Notes: generated from the letters alone by a model not told the origin. 64,000 nucleotides of DNA from Acidovorax sp. NB1 (GCF_005405905.1 NZ_BJHU01000005.1:269867-333866); one strand, 5' to 3'. Shown: positions 23,952 through 36,571, counted from the first letter of the stretch. Numbers and translations: made by a program.

Positions 23952-24706
23952 TTGAACCGACCCTCGTTTCCGCCCCCCTGAGCGCAGCGCCCGCTGCCGC
24001 TCCTTCCGCCCCCGGCGCTGCGCCTGCGGGCGTGACCCATCCCAAGACCATCAAGAGCTTTGTGCGCCGAGCAGGCCGCACCACCACCGGCCAGGCCAAG
24101 GCGTTTGAAGACTTTGGCCCCCGTTTTGTTCTGCCATATGCCCCCGCCCCGCTGGACGCCACGGCCGCCTTTGGCCGCAGCGCCCCGCTGGTGCTCGAAA
24201 TCGGCTTTGGCATGGGCGAGGCCACGGCCCACATTGCCGGCGTGCGCCCCGCCGACAACTTCCTGTGCTGCGAAGTGCATGAACCCGGCGTGGGTGCGCT
24301 GCTCAAGCGCATCGGCGAGCAGGGCCTGTCCAACATCCGCATCCTGCAGCACGACGCGGTGGAGGTCATCGACCACATGCTGCCCGAAGGCAGTCTGGAC
24401 GGCGTGCACATCTTCTTCCCCGACCCCTGGCACAAGAAGAAGCACAACAAGCGCCGCCTGATCCAGCCTCCGCTGGTGGCCAAGCTGGCCGCCCGCCTCA
24501 AACCCGGTGGCTACCTGCATTGCGCCACCGACTGGCAACCCTACGCAGAGCAGATGCTGCAGGTGCTGAGCGCCGAGCCCCTGCTCCAGAACACCGCCAA
24601 CGGCTTTGCGCCGCAGCCCGACTACCGCCCCCTCACTAAGTTCGAGAACCGTGGCCTGCGGCTCGGGCATGGGGTGTGGGACGTGGTGTTCGTGCGACGC
24701 AACTAG
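23948..24706 (+). CDS. trmB: tRNA (guanine-N7-)-methyltransferase TrmB
   Basis: This 252-residue SAM-dependent enzyme has [40 protein letters not shown] (SAM motif I), [20 protein letters not shown] (active-site PDPW) and [17 protein letters not shown]. It makes m7G46 in tRNAs. The start is a GTG at 23948 overlapping the gluQ stop (GTGA), so translation is coupled. An Ala/Pro-rich N-terminus of about 40 residues precedes the conserved core. Confidence 0.93.
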   Translation: MIEPTLVSAPLSAAPAAAPSAPGAAPAGVTHPKTIKSFVRRAGRTTTGQAKAFEDFGPRFVLPYAPAPLDATAAFGRSAPLVLEIGFGMGEATAHIAGVRPADNFLCCEVHEPGVGALLKRIGEQGLSNIRILQHDAVEVIDHMLPEGSLDGVHIFFPDPWHKKKHNKRRLIQPPLVAKLAARLKPGGYLHCATDWQPYAEQMLQVLSAEPLLQNTANGFAPQPDYRPLTKFENRGLRLGHGVWDVVFVRRN

Positions 24707-24750
24707 CAGCACCAGCCACCATGCCCCGACCGGCCCGCCAAACACCGCCT

Positions 24751-25806
24751 ATGAAACCCATCCTGCAAAACCTGGTGGAGATGACTGGTCACCGCGACCA
24801 CCTGCGGTTGGAGGTGTCGGTGTTGTCCACGCTGCAAAAACTCAGCAGCATCACCGAAGTGCGGGCCCTGGAGCTTTTTACCGATGCAGGCGTTCCCTAT
24901 GTGCGCCCGCGCACCTGGGTGGACAACGGCCAGTTGGTCTCCACCGACTCGGAGGCCGCCGCAGACCCCCGCCGCGAGCCGCTGGACAACTACCCGGCGC
25001 TGCGCGGCTGCGTGGACACCCACGGCGAAAGCGCCCTGGCCTCGCCGCGCAAGGGCAGGTATGTGCTGTGGCTGCCGGTGTGGATGCATGACAAGGTCAG
25101 CACCTGCCTGGAGATCACACAGTCGCGCCCGTTCTCGGCCCACAAGCTGGATGTGCTCATGGGCGTGTTCCAGGTCTACCAGAACTACCAGAGCCTGCTC
25201 GACTACAGCGAGCGCGATGCGCTGACCGGGCTGTTCAACCGCAAGACGTTTGACGAGCAGTTCTCGCGCCACACCATGAGCGGGCTGGCCAGCCGCAACA
25301 GCGCCGCCAACGAATCGCTGGTGGCCGAAGAAAGCCCGGTGGCCAATGAACACGAACCCGTGCAGCAATGGCTGGCCGTGGTGGATATCGACCACTTCAA
25401 GCAGGTGAATGACCGCTTTGGCCACCTGTATGGCGATGAGGTGCTGATCCTGATTGCCAACATCCTGCGCAGCTCGTTTCGCAGTCACGACCGCATCTTC
25501 CGCTTTGGCGGCGAGGAGTTTGTGGTGCTGCTGCGCTCCACCACGCTGAGCACGGCCCACAAGGTGTTCAACCGCTTCCGGCTAGCGGTGCAGGAGTACA
25601 ACTTTCCGCAGGTGGGCCGGGTCACTGTGAGCCTGGGTTTTGTCTGCACCACCAAGGGCTCGCCAGTCGAGATCCTGGGCCAGGCGGACCAGGCGCTCTA
25701 TTACGCCAAGGAACACGGCCGCAACCAGGTCTGCTTCTATGACGACCTGGTGGCCAATGGCCACCTCACGGCCAAGGTCGCCAACGACGACGTCGAACTG
25801 TTCTGA
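24751..25806 (+). CDS. Diguanylate cyclase with GAF-like N-terminus
   Basis: This 351-residue protein starts at the ATG at 24751 (MKPILQNLVEMTGHRDHLRL). A sensory, GAF-like region covers about residues 1-150. The GGDEF domain begins DYSERDALTGLFNRKTFDEQ and includes VDIDHFKQVNDRFGHLYGDE and RFGGEEFVVLLR. RSHD, five residues before GGEEF, is an intact I-site. An acidic loop of about 30 residues (near 180-210) interrupts the early GGDEF domain. It starts 44 bases after trmB and may share its transcript. Confidence 0.87.
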   Translation: MKPILQNLVEMTGHRDHLRLEVSVLSTLQKLSSITEVRALELFTDAGVPYVRPRTWVDNGQLVSTDSEAAADPRREPLDNYPALRGCVDTHGESALASPRKGRYVLWLPVWMHDKVSTCLEITQSRPFSAHKLDVLMGVFQVYQNYQSLLDYSERDALTGLFNRKTFDEQFSRHTMSGLASRNSAANESLVAEESPVANEHEPVQQWLAVVDIDHFKQVNDRFGHLYGDEVLILIANILRSSFRSHDRIFRFGGEEFVVLLRSTTLSTAHKVFNRFRLAVQEYNFPQVGRVTVSLGFVCTTKGSPVEILGQADQALYYAKEHGRNQVCFYDDLVANGHLTAKVANDDVELF

Positions 25807-25857
25807 CGCAGGCGGACGCCCCCTCGCCTGCCCGCCACCTGCCCCGCCCTGGCTTGA

Positions 25858-28842
25858 TCAGGCCAGTGACGCCAGGATGGCGTCCACATCCACCACATCG
25901 CGCTGCGCAGGCGCAAGAAACTGCTCCGCATAGTCTCGCCACACGCCGCTGGCAAGGAAAAACCGGAACACCTCGGCATCGATGTGCCGGTCGCGCACCA
26001 TGTGCGCCATGATCTTGAGCGACTCGGACAGCGTCTTGGGCGGCTTGTAGGGCCTGTCGGCGGCCGTCAGTGCCTCGAAGATGTCGGCCAGGGTCATCAC
26101 CCGGTCGGCCAGGGTCAGCTCGGTGGCCTTGAGGCGGCGCGGGTAGCCCGTGCCATCCAGCTTTTCGTGGTGCGAGCCCGCAATCATCGGCACCCGCGCC
26201 AGGTGTGGCGGAAACGGCAGGCTGCTGAGCATGATGATGGTCTGCACGATGTGGTCGTTGATCTTGAAGCGGTCTTCCGCCGTGAGCGTGCCGCGCTGGA
26301 TCGACAGGTTGTGCAGCTCGCCCAGGTGCGCCTCCTGCGGCGGCAGCACCATGTCAAAGCCCCAGCGGTTGGCGGGGTTGCCGGCCTCCACCGGCGGCTT
26401 GCGTGTGCCCCAGGGCACGATGTGCTCGGGACGGTCGGCCAGCAGGGGTTCGTTGGCAGGCAGCGGGCGCGCGGGCACGTTGGCCAGCCGCAGCATCTCG
26501 GCAGCCGACAGGCCCAGGCGGTCGTCAAAATGCCGCTGCCACACCTGGCGGCCCATGGCCTTGAGGCGGGCAATGTCGGCCTCGGCCATGAATTCGCCGC
26601 CCACGTTGCAGCGAGCCACAAAGGCAAAGTCTTGCTGCAATTGCTCGCGCCGCTGCAGCAGCTCGCGCTGCAGGCGCACCGGGTCCACCCCCGTCACCTG
26701 CTGCTTCCAGTAGTCCAGCTCGGCATCGCGCCACAGCACCTCAAAGCGCATGCGCACCTCGTGGATGCGGTTGTACAGAGTCTCCAGCTTGGTGGCCTTG
26801 TCGATGATGTGCTCGGGGCTGGTGACCTTGCCGCAGTCGTGCAGCCAGGCCCCCAGGCGGAATTCATAGCGCTCGGCGTCCGTCATGGACACAGGCGCAA
26901 AAGGCCCCTCCTTGGCCTCGCACATGCGCTGCATCAGCGATTCGGCCAGCTGTGGCACCCGCTCGCAATGCCCGCCCGTGTAGGGGCTCTTGGCGTCAAT
27001 CGCATCGGCCAGCAGGCGGATCACGGCGTCCAGCAGCTTCTTTTGCGCTTCAATCAGGTTGCGCGTTTCAATCGCCACCGACAGCGTGCCCGAGAGCTTC
27101 TCCACAAAGGCGCGGAAATGCGCGTCGTCCTGCAACGCGTCGGCCACATACCGCAGCACCAGCAGCCCCAGGGGTTGCCCGTCCCGCGTGCGCAGTTGCA
27201 CACGCAGCACTCGCACTGGCTCCGTGTCGTCATCGTCCTCGTGCTGGTCGCCTGGCTGGGGCTGGGTGTGGTTGATGAAATGCACCATGCCCAGGTGATC
27301 AGGAAAGCGGGACTGCTGAGCGGGGTCTTCGCAGTAGCGCGCTGTGCGCAGCAGCCCTGCGCGCTGGGGCTCGACCATGTAGACCGCGCCCCCGGTGCAG
27401 CTGGTGGCACGCACCAGCTCGTACAACACGCTGGACAACATCAGATCGGTGCGCGATTCGGCACTGATGTGGTGGGTGATGTGCAGGAACTCCTGGATGG
27501 TGTCCGACATGCGGTCCATCACCTGCCCCAGGTCACGCACCTCGCGCACGGGCGACAGCGGGCGATCCGCACGCCGGAAGTCGAACCTCGCCAGCGCCCG
27601 CGCCTGCGACGCCAAGCCAAACAGGCTGCGCCCCACGCGGCGCCCGGCCAGCCAGCCCACGGGCAGCATGAGGCCAATGAGCGACACCGACAGCCACACC
27701 TGGCGCCGCAGGTTCTCGTTCACATCGGCCAGCAGCGCCTGGGTGGGAATCGCCATCAGGATCTGCAGCCCGCGCCAGCGCATGGATTCAAGCGGCAGGG
27801 CGCGGGTCAGCCACTCCTCGCCATCGGCCACCAGACGTTGCGATTGGCCACTTTGCAGCCCCGCCCCCTGCATGGCCTGCAGGCTGCTCACCCCCAGGTC
27901 GTCCAGCATGCGCAGGCGCAGGCTGGACGTTGCGCCGTCGCGCATGATCACGCGAGACATATCCGGGTAGGCCAGCACGCGCAGGTCCTTGTCCACCACC
28001 GCGATTTCGGTGCGGGGCATCAGGCGCAGCCCGGCAATCTCGCGCCCCAGGTCGGTCAGCGCCACATCGAGGCCAATCACGGCGCGCCCGTCTTCGCTGG
28101 GCTGGCTCAGCGTGACACCCACCTCCTGCGTGGTGAAGAACACGTACGGGGCGGTGAGGATCTGGGTGTTTTTCTCTGCCGCCTCGGCATACCAGGGCCG
28201 GGTGCGCGGGTCGTAGCGGTACTCGGGCCGCACGGAAGAATCGATCTGGCGCAGTGCAGCGTCGTAATAGCTCCAGCGCCCCACCAGGCCACTCATGCCC
28301 CGCTCGCGCGCCATGGACTGCACCAGAAAGGCCGTCTCTCGGGGCGCATCCAGCCGCAGGCGCATGGCCTCATCGCGCACCGGGCGCACCAGCAGAAACT
28401 GACCGTCGGGGTAACCAATGAACACCGCCGACAGCAGCGGGTTTTGCCCCAGCAGGCGCGCCAGCACCGGCAGTCGGCGCATGCGCGCGGGCAGAGATGT
28501 GGCCGAGGCAATGGGGTCGAACGCCAGCAGGCGAATGGACGCATCGGCCGGGTCCACGATGCGCTGCACCCGCTCAGCCACCAGCTGGCTGATGTGCTGC
28601 GCGCTGTCGTCAGATGCGGCAATGATGGCCTGCCGTGCGCTGGTGCTGACCTGGTAGACCAGCAGCGCCGTGAGCAGCAGCATGGCCGAAACCACCACGG
28701 TTGCGATCAACACCTCGAACGGCACTGTGATGCGCCGCCACCAGGGCAGGTCTGCCGCCGCCCCCTGGCTGAGCAGGGTCGGCGAATCGCCCGGCACGGT
28801 GGGCTTGGGCGCCGGTGGGCTTTCGCGCATGGTGTCGTCCAT
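25858..28842 (-). CDS. Cache-HAMP-GAF-HD-GYP sensor, probable c-di-GMP phosphodiesterase
   Basis: This 994-residue protein has TM1 (about 43-66), a large periplasmic dCACHE-like domain (about 70-370; RTRPWYAEAAEKN is typical), TM2 and a HAMP-like linker. A GAF-like region (about 460-600) precedes an HD-GYP domain with GGHCERVPQLAESLM, LHDCGKVTSPEHI and HHEKLDGTGYPRRL. The catalytic HD and GYP motifs are intact, so it should hydrolyse c-di-GMP. Roughly 180 residues separate HDCGK from HHE, far more than in a minimal HD-GYP domain. It converges with the diguanylate cyclase at 24751. Confidence 0.88.
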   Translation of the reverse strand: MDDTMRESPPAPKPTVPGDSPTLLSQGAAADLPWWRRITVPFEVLIATVVVSAMLLLTALLVYQVSTSARQAIIAASDDSAQHISQLVAERVQRIVDPADASIRLLAFDPIASATSLPARMRRLPVLARLLGQNPLLSAVFIGYPDGQFLLVRPVRDEAMRLRLDAPRETAFLVQSMARERGMSGLVGRWSYYDAALRQIDSSVRPEYRYDPRTRPWYAEAAEKNTQILTAPYVFFTTQEVGVTLSQPSEDGRAVIGLDVALTDLGREIAGLRLMPRTEIAVVDKDLRVLAYPDMSRVIMRDGATSSLRLRMLDDLGVSSLQAMQGAGLQSGQSQRLVADGEEWLTRALPLESMRWRGLQILMAIPTQALLADVNENLRRQVWLSVSLIGLMLPVGWLAGRRVGRSLFGLASQARALARFDFRRADRPLSPVREVRDLGQVMDRMSDTIQEFLHITHHISAESRTDLMLSSVLYELVRATSCTGGAVYMVEPQRAGLLRTARYCEDPAQQSRFPDHLGMVHFINHTQPQPGDQHEDDDDTEPVRVLRVQLRTRDGQPLGLLVLRYVADALQDDAHFRAFVEKLSGTLSVAIETRNLIEAQKKLLDAVIRLLADAIDAKSPYTGGHCERVPQLAESLMQRMCEAKEGPFAPVSMTDAERYEFRLGAWLHDCGKVTSPEHIIDKATKLETLYNRIHEVRMRFEVLWRDAELDYWKQQVTGVDPVRLQRELLQRREQLQQDFAFVARCNVGGEFMAEADIARLKAMGRQVWQRHFDDRLGLSAAEMLRLANVPARPLPANEPLLADRPEHIVPWGTRKPPVEAGNPANRWGFDMVLPPQEAHLGELHNLSIQRGTLTAEDRFKINDHIVQTIIMLSSLPFPPHLARVPMIAGSHHEKLDGTGYPRRLKATELTLADRVMTLADIFEALTAADRPYKPPKTLSESLKIMAHMVRDRHIDAEVFRFFLASGVWRDYAEQFLAPAQRDVVDVDAILASLA

Positions 28843-28934
28843 GCGGCTGAATGTAGGGGGAAAGCCCGCCGCCCGTCATCCCCTTTTTGGCAACACCACC
28901 CCGGTGGCCCATGCCGCCCGGGTGGTGCCGGGCA

Positions 28935-31562
<2,628 letters not shown>

Positions 31563-31871
31563 GGTGTTGTGGAGTGGTTGCACGGAGCAGGCAGACCGCA
31601 GGACCCGCGCCTGTGCGCTGCCTGTCGCTGCCCCTATGGGGACCAACTTTTCATTATAGGTTTGGCGCCTCGGATCCCGTGGCTGGGGAGCGACACCGCC
31701 AAGCTACCGGCCAGCGCCTACCTCCACACAACCCTCTCGATCGCACATCCCTGCAGTCAGACCGCATTCCGCACACATTGCAAAAAGATGAAAACGCCCA
31801 TTGCATTTCAAATATTTCTTTAATATATTTACAACATACTTAAATTCTTCACCCACCCGGAGCACGCTTCC
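31563..31871. promoter_or_regulatory. Divergent promoter region between alaS and the hydroxyproline locus
   Basis: This 309-base gap has no gene. On the minus strand, CCTATAATG places a good -10 hexamer (TATAAT) at 31653-31658, about 90 bases upstream of alaS; no convincing -35 is visible. On the plus side, 31800-31850 is strikingly AT-rich and holds the motif annotated at 31809. The rest shows nothing recognisable. Confidence 0.5.
31809..31829 (+). promoter_or_regulatory. Candidate operator, copy 1 (CAAATATWTCT-N5-ATATT)
   Basis: CAAATATTTCTTTAATATATT shares 16 of 21 positions with the sequence at 37989-38009 upstream of the TRAP genes. Both lie in short AT-rich islands ahead of the two parts of the hydroxyproline locus. 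The GntR-family gene at 41155 is the natural candidate to bind them. Confidence 0.45.
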
Positions 31872-32789
31872 ATGAATCCCCAACCCCGCTGGCAAGGCAT
31901 CTTTCCCGCCATCACCACCAAGTTCCACGCTGACGAGTCCATCGACGCCGAAGGCACGGCCCGCCACATCGACTTTCAGATCCGCAACGGCATCCACGGC
32001 CTGGTCACCTGCGGCTCGCTGGGCGAAGCCAGCACCCTCAGCCTGGAAGAAAAGCTCCAGGTCGCCAAGATCGCCCTGGAAGCGGCCGACGGCCGCGTAC
32101 CTGTGCTGGCCAATGTGTCCGAAACCAGCACCCGCGAGGCCCTGCGCTACATCGACGGCGCCAACAAACTGGGCGTGGCGGGCTACATGGTCATGCCCTC
32201 GGTGATCTACGTGGCCGACGCCCGCGAAGCCATGGCCAATGTGCGCGCCATGGCAGCTGCGGCCCAGCGCCCGCTCATGGTCTACAACAATCCCGTGGCC
32301 TACCGCGTGGACCTGAAGCCCGAACACATGCTGGAGCTGGCCGACTGCGAGTGGATCGCCGCCATCAAGGAAAGCACGGGCGACATCCGCCGCATCACCG
32401 ACCTGCGCAACACCGTAGGCACCCGCTACCAGCTCTTCCTGGGCGTGGACGACCTGGCCTACGAAGGCCTGGCCCTGGGCTGCGACGGTCTGCTGGCCGG
32501 CGTGGGCTGCGCCTTCCCGCGCGAGACCGTAGCGCTGTACGACCTGATGAAGGCCGGCCAATTTGCCGAGGCGCTGCCGCTGTACCAGTGGATGACGCCC
32601 ATGCTGCACCTGGATGTGTCCAACAAACTGGTGCAGAACCTCAAGCTCATCGACCTGCTGGTGGGTGTGGGCACCGAACACATGCGCCGCCCCCGCCTGC
32701 CACTGGTGGGCGAAGAGCGCACGTTTGTCGAGAGCGTGGTGCGCAAGGCGCTCGAAACCCGCCCGACAAAGTACCAGTCCGTGGCCTGA
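31872..32789 (+). CDS. lhpC: DapA-family aldolase/deaminase, probable pyrroline-4-hydroxy-2-carboxylate deaminase
   Basis: This 305-residue DHDPS-superfamily TIM barrel has VTCGSLGEASTLSLEEKLQV (substrate carboxylate site), MVYNNPVAYRVDL (YNNP, proton-relay Tyr) and AAIKESTGDIRRI (Schiff-base Lys). In hydroxyproline degradation such an enzyme deaminates and dehydrates 1-pyrroline-4-hydroxy-2-carboxylate to alpha-ketoglutarate semialdehyde. The assignment rests on the linked epimerase and dehydrogenase genes downstream; alone, DapA-like specificity cannot be read. It is first in the locus, behind an AT-rich promoter region. Confidence 0.82.
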   Translation: MNPQPRWQGIFPAITTKFHADESIDAEGTARHIDFQIRNGIHGLVTCGSLGEASTLSLEEKLQVAKIALEAADGRVPVLANVSETSTREALRYIDGANKLGVAGYMVMPSVIYVADAREAMANVRAMAAAAQRPLMVYNNPVAYRVDLKPEHMLELADCEWIAAIKESTGDIRRITDLRNTVGTRYQLFLGVDDLAYEGLALGCDGLLAGVGCAFPRETVALYDLMKAGQFAEALPLYQWMTPMLHLDVSNKLVQNLKLIDLLVGVGTEHMRRPRLPLVGEERTFVESVVRKALETRPTKYQSVA

Positions 32790-32864
32790 CGAGCCACCAC
32801 GTCCCTGTCACCGGGCCGGACGAGACACCGGCCTTTTCCATCACGCACACACAAGAGGTTTTCC

Positions 32865-34016
32865 ATGACACGTGCATCTTTCGGATTTCGGACGCTCACG
32901 CCCGCTGCCATTGCAGCCCTGCTGCTGGCGGGCACGACCCACCATGCCAGCGCGCAAGAGCAGGTCGTCAAGATCGGCCACAGCGGGCCGCTCTCGGGCC
33001 CCAACGCCTTTGCCGGCAAGGACAACGAGAACGGCGTGCGCCTGGCCATCGAGGAACTCAACGCGAAAAAGATCGTGGTCGAGGGCAAGACGCTGAAATT
33101 CGAACTCGTGTCGGAAGATGACCAGTGCGATGCGCGCACCGGCGTGAGCGTGGCGCAGAAGCTGGTGGACGGCGGCGTCAAGTTTGTCATGGGCCCCTAC
33201 TGCTCGGGCGTGGCCATCCCTGCGTCGCGGGTCTACAACGACGGCGGCGCCATGGTGTCCACGGTGGGCACCAACCCCAAGGTGACGGAGGGCGGCTACA
33301 AGAACCTGTTCCGTATCATCGCCAGCGATACGCAGATCGGCTCCAACATGGCCATCTATGCCGCGCAGGTGCTCAAAGTGAAACAGGTGGCCGTGATCGA
33401 CGACCGCACCGCCTTTGGCCAAGGCGTGGCCGACCAGTTCACCAAAGAGGCCAAGAAGCAGGGCCTGACGGTGGTGGGCCAGGAATTCACCACCGACAAG
33501 TCCACGGACTTCCTCTCCATCCTCACCAGCCTCAAGGCCAAGCAGCCCCAGGCCATCTTCTTTGGCGGCTACGCGCCCCAAGCGGCGCCCATGGCACGGC
33601 AGATGAAGCAACTGGGCCTTACCGCCAAACTGCTGGGTGGCGACACCCTGTGCAGCCCCGAGGTGGGCAAGCTGGGTGGCGAGGCCGTGAACGACACCGT
33701 GGTCTGCGCCCAAGGCGGCACCATGCTCGACAAGGTGGCCAACGGCCCAGCCTTCAAGGCCAAGTACAAGGCACGCTTCAAGCTTGATGCCGACGCGTAT
33801 GCCGCCTCCTACTACGACCAGGTGATGTTCATGGCCGACGCCATGCAAAAGGCCAACTCCACCCAGCCTGCCAAGGTCGGCGCACAGATGCTGCAATCCA
33901 GCCACCAGGGCGTGGCGGGCACCTACGCCTACGATGACAAGGGCAACCTGAAGCAGGCGCCCATCACGGTGCTGACCTTCCGCAACGCGGCGCCCGTGCC
34001 TTTGGCAAGCTACTAA
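32865..34016 (+). CDS. Branched-chain amino-acid-type ABC substrate-binding protein
   Basis: This 383-residue periplasmic protein (signal LTPAAIAALLLAGTTHHASA) belongs to the LivJ family: VKIGHSGPLSGPNAFAGKDN, LVSEDDQCDARTGVSVAQKL, YDDKGNLKQAPITVLTFRN. It lies 75 bases downstream of the deaminase, likely in the same transcript. No LivFGMH-type genes are nearby. The locus has its own TRAP transporter, so this may feed a housekeeping ABC permease or provide a second route for hydroxyproline or proline. Confidence 0.87.
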   Translation: MTRASFGFRTLTPAAIAALLLAGTTHHASAQEQVVKIGHSGPLSGPNAFAGKDNENGVRLAIEELNAKKIVVEGKTLKFELVSEDDQCDARTGVSVAQKLVDGGVKFVMGPYCSGVAIPASRVYNDGGAMVSTVGTNPKVTEGGYKNLFRIIASDTQIGSNMAIYAAQVLKVKQVAVIDDRTAFGQGVADQFTKEAKKQGLTVVGQEFTTDKSTDFLSILTSLKAKQPQAIFFGGYAPQAAPMARQMKQLGLTAKLLGGDTLCSPEVGKLGGEAVNDTVVCAQGGTMLDKVANGPAFKAKYKARFKLDADAYAASYYDQVMFMADAMQKANSTQPAKVGAQMLQSSHQGVAGTYAYDDKGNLKQAPITVLTFRNAAPVPLASY

Positions 34017-34120
34017 GCCCCCCGGAGTCGCCTGCGGCGCCTTCCCCCGGAGGGGGACGCCCCCGGCGCGGCGGGGCGGCCCTTGCGCGGGGACACTGGC
34101 AGGGGCGGCGCCTCTTCGTG
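34017..34120 (-). repeat. Family B GC-rich intergenic repeat, copy 2
   Basis: On the minus strand this reads CCCCGCGCAAGGGCCGCCCC, then GCGCCGGGGGCGTCCCC, then GGGGGAAGGCGC and a GCGACTCCGGGGGG end. It closely matches 4146-4242 in reverse orientation. It starts directly after the stop of the binding-protein gene and precedes the epimerase gene, so it may attenuate transcription within the locus. Confidence 0.75.
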
Positions 34121-34175
34121 CGCCCGCTACGATTTGATTTCGCCAAGAACCACACAACCCGATCCAAACGTCACC

Positions 34176-35135
34176 ATGAAACGCATCCAGATCCTTGACT
34201 CCCACACCGGTGGCGAGCCCACGCGGCTCGTCATCGGCGGCTTCCCTGACCTGGGTACGGGCAGCATGGCCGAGCGGCGCGAGCGCTTGGCGCGCGAGCA
34301 CGATGCCTGGCGCGCCGCCACGGTGCTGGAGCCGCGCGGCAGCGACGTGGTGGTGGGGGCGCTGCTCTGCACACCGCAAGACCCCGCCAACGCGGCGGGC
34401 GTGATCTTCTTCAACAACAGCGGCTACCTGGGAATGTGTGGCCACGGCACGATTGGCCTGGTCGCATCGCTGGCCCACATGGGCCGCATCCAGCCTGGCG
34501 ATCACCGCATCGAAACACCGGTGGGCACCGTCACCACCACCTTGCACACCGATGGCTCGGTAAGCGTGCGCAATGTGCCCGCCTACCGCCTGCACCACCA
34601 GCTGGCGGTGGAGGTGCCCGGCTACGGCCGCGTGGTGGGTGACGTGGCCTGGGGCGGTAACTGGTTCTTTTTGATCTCGGACCATGGCCAGCGCGTGGCC
34701 AGCGACAACCTGGAGGCGCTGATGCACTACACCTACGCCGTCCAGCAGGCCCTGAAGGACCAGGGCATTCGCGGCGACAACGGCGGCGAGATCGACCACA
34801 TCGAACTCTTCGCTGATGACGGCAGCACCGCTGATCCCGCCTATGTGCCTGCGGACAGCCGCAACTACGTGCTGTGCCCCGGCAAGGCCTACGACCGCTC
34901 CCCCTGTGGCACCGGCACCAGCGCCAAGATTGCCTGCCTTGCCGCCGATGGCAAGCTGCAGCCGGGCCAAGTGTGGCGCCAGGCCAGCGTCATCGGCAGT
35001 CAGTTCGAGGCCAGCTATACGCTGCAGGACGATGGCAAGCTCATCCCCACCTTGCGTGGCCGCGCCTACATGAGCGCGGAGGCGACCCTGCTGATCGACG
35101 ACGCAGACCCGTTCGGCTGGGGCATCCGGCTGTAA
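34176..35135 (+). CDS. lhpA: 4-hydroxyproline 2-epimerase (proline racemase family)
   Basis: This 319-residue enzyme starts at the ATG at 34176 ([20 protein letters not shown]). Both acid/base cysteines of active epimerases are present: [15 protein letters not shown] and [16 protein letters not shown]. The second Cys separates it from the hydroxyproline dehydratases, which have Thr there. It converts trans-4-hydroxy-L-proline to cis-4-hydroxy-D-proline, the first step of this pathway. It is followed after 27 bases by the FAD dehydrogenase subunit. Confidence 0.92.
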   Translation: MKRIQILDSHTGGEPTRLVIGGFPDLGTGSMAERRERLAREHDAWRAATVLEPRGSDVVVGALLCTPQDPANAAGVIFFNNSGYLGMCGHGTIGLVASLAHMGRIQPGDHRIETPVGTVTTTLHTDGSVSVRNVPAYRLHHQLAVEVPGYGRVVGDVAWGGNWFFLISDHGQRVASDNLEALMHYTYAVQQALKDQGIRGDNGGEIDHIELFADDGSTADPAYVPADSRNYVLCPGKAYDRSPCGTGTSAKIACLAADGKLQPGQVWRQASVIGSQFEASYTLQDDGKLIPTLRGRAYMSAEATLLIDDADPFGWGIRL

Positions 35136-35162
35136 ACCGCGCTTTTCCACCGCACAGACCCC

Positions 35163-36278
35163 ATGCAAACCACCGACGTCCTTGTGATCGGCGCTGGCAT
35201 CGTCGGCGCTGCCTGTGCCCATGCGCTGGCGCGGGCGGGCCTGTCGGTGCGAATCATCGATGCGCGCCTGGGCGGTGCCACGGCGGCAGGCATGGGCCAT
35301 CTGGTGGTGATGGATGACAACCCGGCTGAGCTGGCGCTGAGCAAATCGTCGCTCGACCTCTGGCACGCCTGGGCGCCCCAGATGGATGCAGGCTGCGCCT
35401 TCACCGCCTGCGGCACGCTCTGGCTGGCCGCCAACGAGGAAGAACTGCAGGCCGCACACGCCAAGCGCGCCACCTTGCAAGCACAAGGCGTGGCCTGCGA
35501 GATGCTGGATGCCGCAGCCCTCGCCCGCGCAGAACCCGCGCTGCGCCCCGGTCTGGCGGGCGCGCTGAAGGTGAATGGCGACAGCGTGGTTTATGCCCCG
35601 CGTGCCGCCCAGTGGTTGGTGGCCCAGGCCGCAGCGCATGGCACCGTGGTGGTCGAACAGGCCGAAGCCACGCAGATCGACGGCCAGACCGTCACCCTGC
35701 GCGACGGCAGCCAGCGCAGCGCGGGCGCCATCGTGCTGGCCAGCGGCATTCACGCCCCGCAGCTGTGCCCCGGCCTGCCGCTGCGACCCAAAAAGGGCCA
35801 CCTCGTCATCACCGACCGCTACCCCGGCACCGTGCACCACCAGTTGGTGGAGCTGGGCTACATCACCAGCGCCCACCACAGCGATGGCACCTCGGTGGCC
35901 TTCAACGTGCAGCCCCGGCCCACGGGGCAGTTGCTGATCGGCTCGTCGCGCGAGTTCGACACCACCGACCCGGCCGTCAACAACGCCGTGCTCGCGCGCA
36001 TGCTGCAGCGCGCGCTCGGCTACCTGCCCGGCCTGGCGGACCTGAACGCGATTCGCACCTGGACGGGTTTTCGCGTCGCGACGCCCGACAGCTTGCCCAT
36101 CATCGGCCCGCACCCTGAGCGCGCCCACCTGTGGCTGGCCGTGGGCCACGAGGGGCTGGGCGTGACCACGGCCCCCGCCACCGCACAGCTGCTGGCCGCG
36201 CAGATCACCGGCAGCGCCCCACCCATCGACCCCATGCCCTACGCCGCGCAGCGTTTTGATTCGTGGGGTGCTGCATGA
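35163..36278 (+). CDS. FAD-dependent D-amino-acid (D-hydroxyproline) dehydrogenase subunit
   Basis: This 371-residue DAO-fold flavoprotein begins MQTTDVLVIGAGIVGAACAH (FAD Rossmann motif). It continues IIDARLGGATAAGMGHLVVM and GHLVITDRYPGTVHHQ, and ends GPHPERAHLWLAVGHEGLGV (C-terminal FAD contact). It is probably the catalytic subunit oxidising cis-4-hydroxy-D-proline to the pyrroline, as in the three-component LhpB/E/F-type dehydrogenase. It overlaps the ferredoxin-like gene by 4 bases. Confidence 0.87.
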   Translation: MQTTDVLVIGAGIVGAACAHALARAGLSVRIIDARLGGATAAGMGHLVVMDDNPAELALSKSSLDLWHAWAPQMDAGCAFTACGTLWLAANEEELQAAHAKRATLQAQGVACEMLDAAALARAEPALRPGLAGALKVNGDSVVYAPRAAQWLVAQAAAHGTVVVEQAEATQIDGQTVTLRDGSQRSAGAIVLASGIHAPQLCPGLPLRPKKGHLVITDRYPGTVHHQLVELGYITSAHHSDGTSVAFNVQPRPTGQLLIGSSREFDTTDPAVNNAVLARMLQRALGYLPGLADLNAIRTWTGFRVATPDSLPIIGPHPERAHLWLAVGHEGLGVTTAPATAQLLAAQITGSAPPIDPMPYAAQRFDSWGAA

Positions 36279-36571
36279 CGCGCCCCGCCTCCCACACTCC
36301 GACCGTGCAGATCGTCGTGAACCGAATTCCCCGGCAAGTGCCAGAGGGCACCAGCGTGGCTGCCGCGCTGGCGCAACAACCGCCGGGCACCACCCGCACC
36401 TCGGTCACTGGCGAGGCGCGCGCGCCGCTGTGTGGCATGGGCGTGTGCCACGAATGCCGCGTGCGCATCCAGGGCCGCATCCGCCTCGCCTGCCAGACGG
36501 TGTGCGTCGAAGGCATGGCCATCGACACCGATGCAGGCACGGCCCCCGGGAGCGCCACGCCATGCCCCTGA
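36275..36571 (+). CDS. [2Fe-2S] ferredoxin-like subunit of D-hydroxyproline dehydrogenase
   Basis: This 98-residue protein starts at the overlapping ATG at 36275. It has ARAPLCGMGVCHECRVRIQG plus a later RLACQTVC, giving the C-x4-C-x2-C...C cluster of Fer2_4 proteins found with sarcosine, opine or hydroxyproline oxidase complexes. It should pass electrons between the two flavoprotein subunits. It overlaps both flanking genes (4 and 10 bases), consistent with a tightly assembled complex. Confidence 0.88.
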   Translation: MTRPASHTPTVQIVVNRIPRQVPEGTSVAAALAQQPPGTTRTSVTGEARAPLCGMGVCHECRVRIQGRIRLACQTVCVEGMAIDTDAGTAPGSATPCP

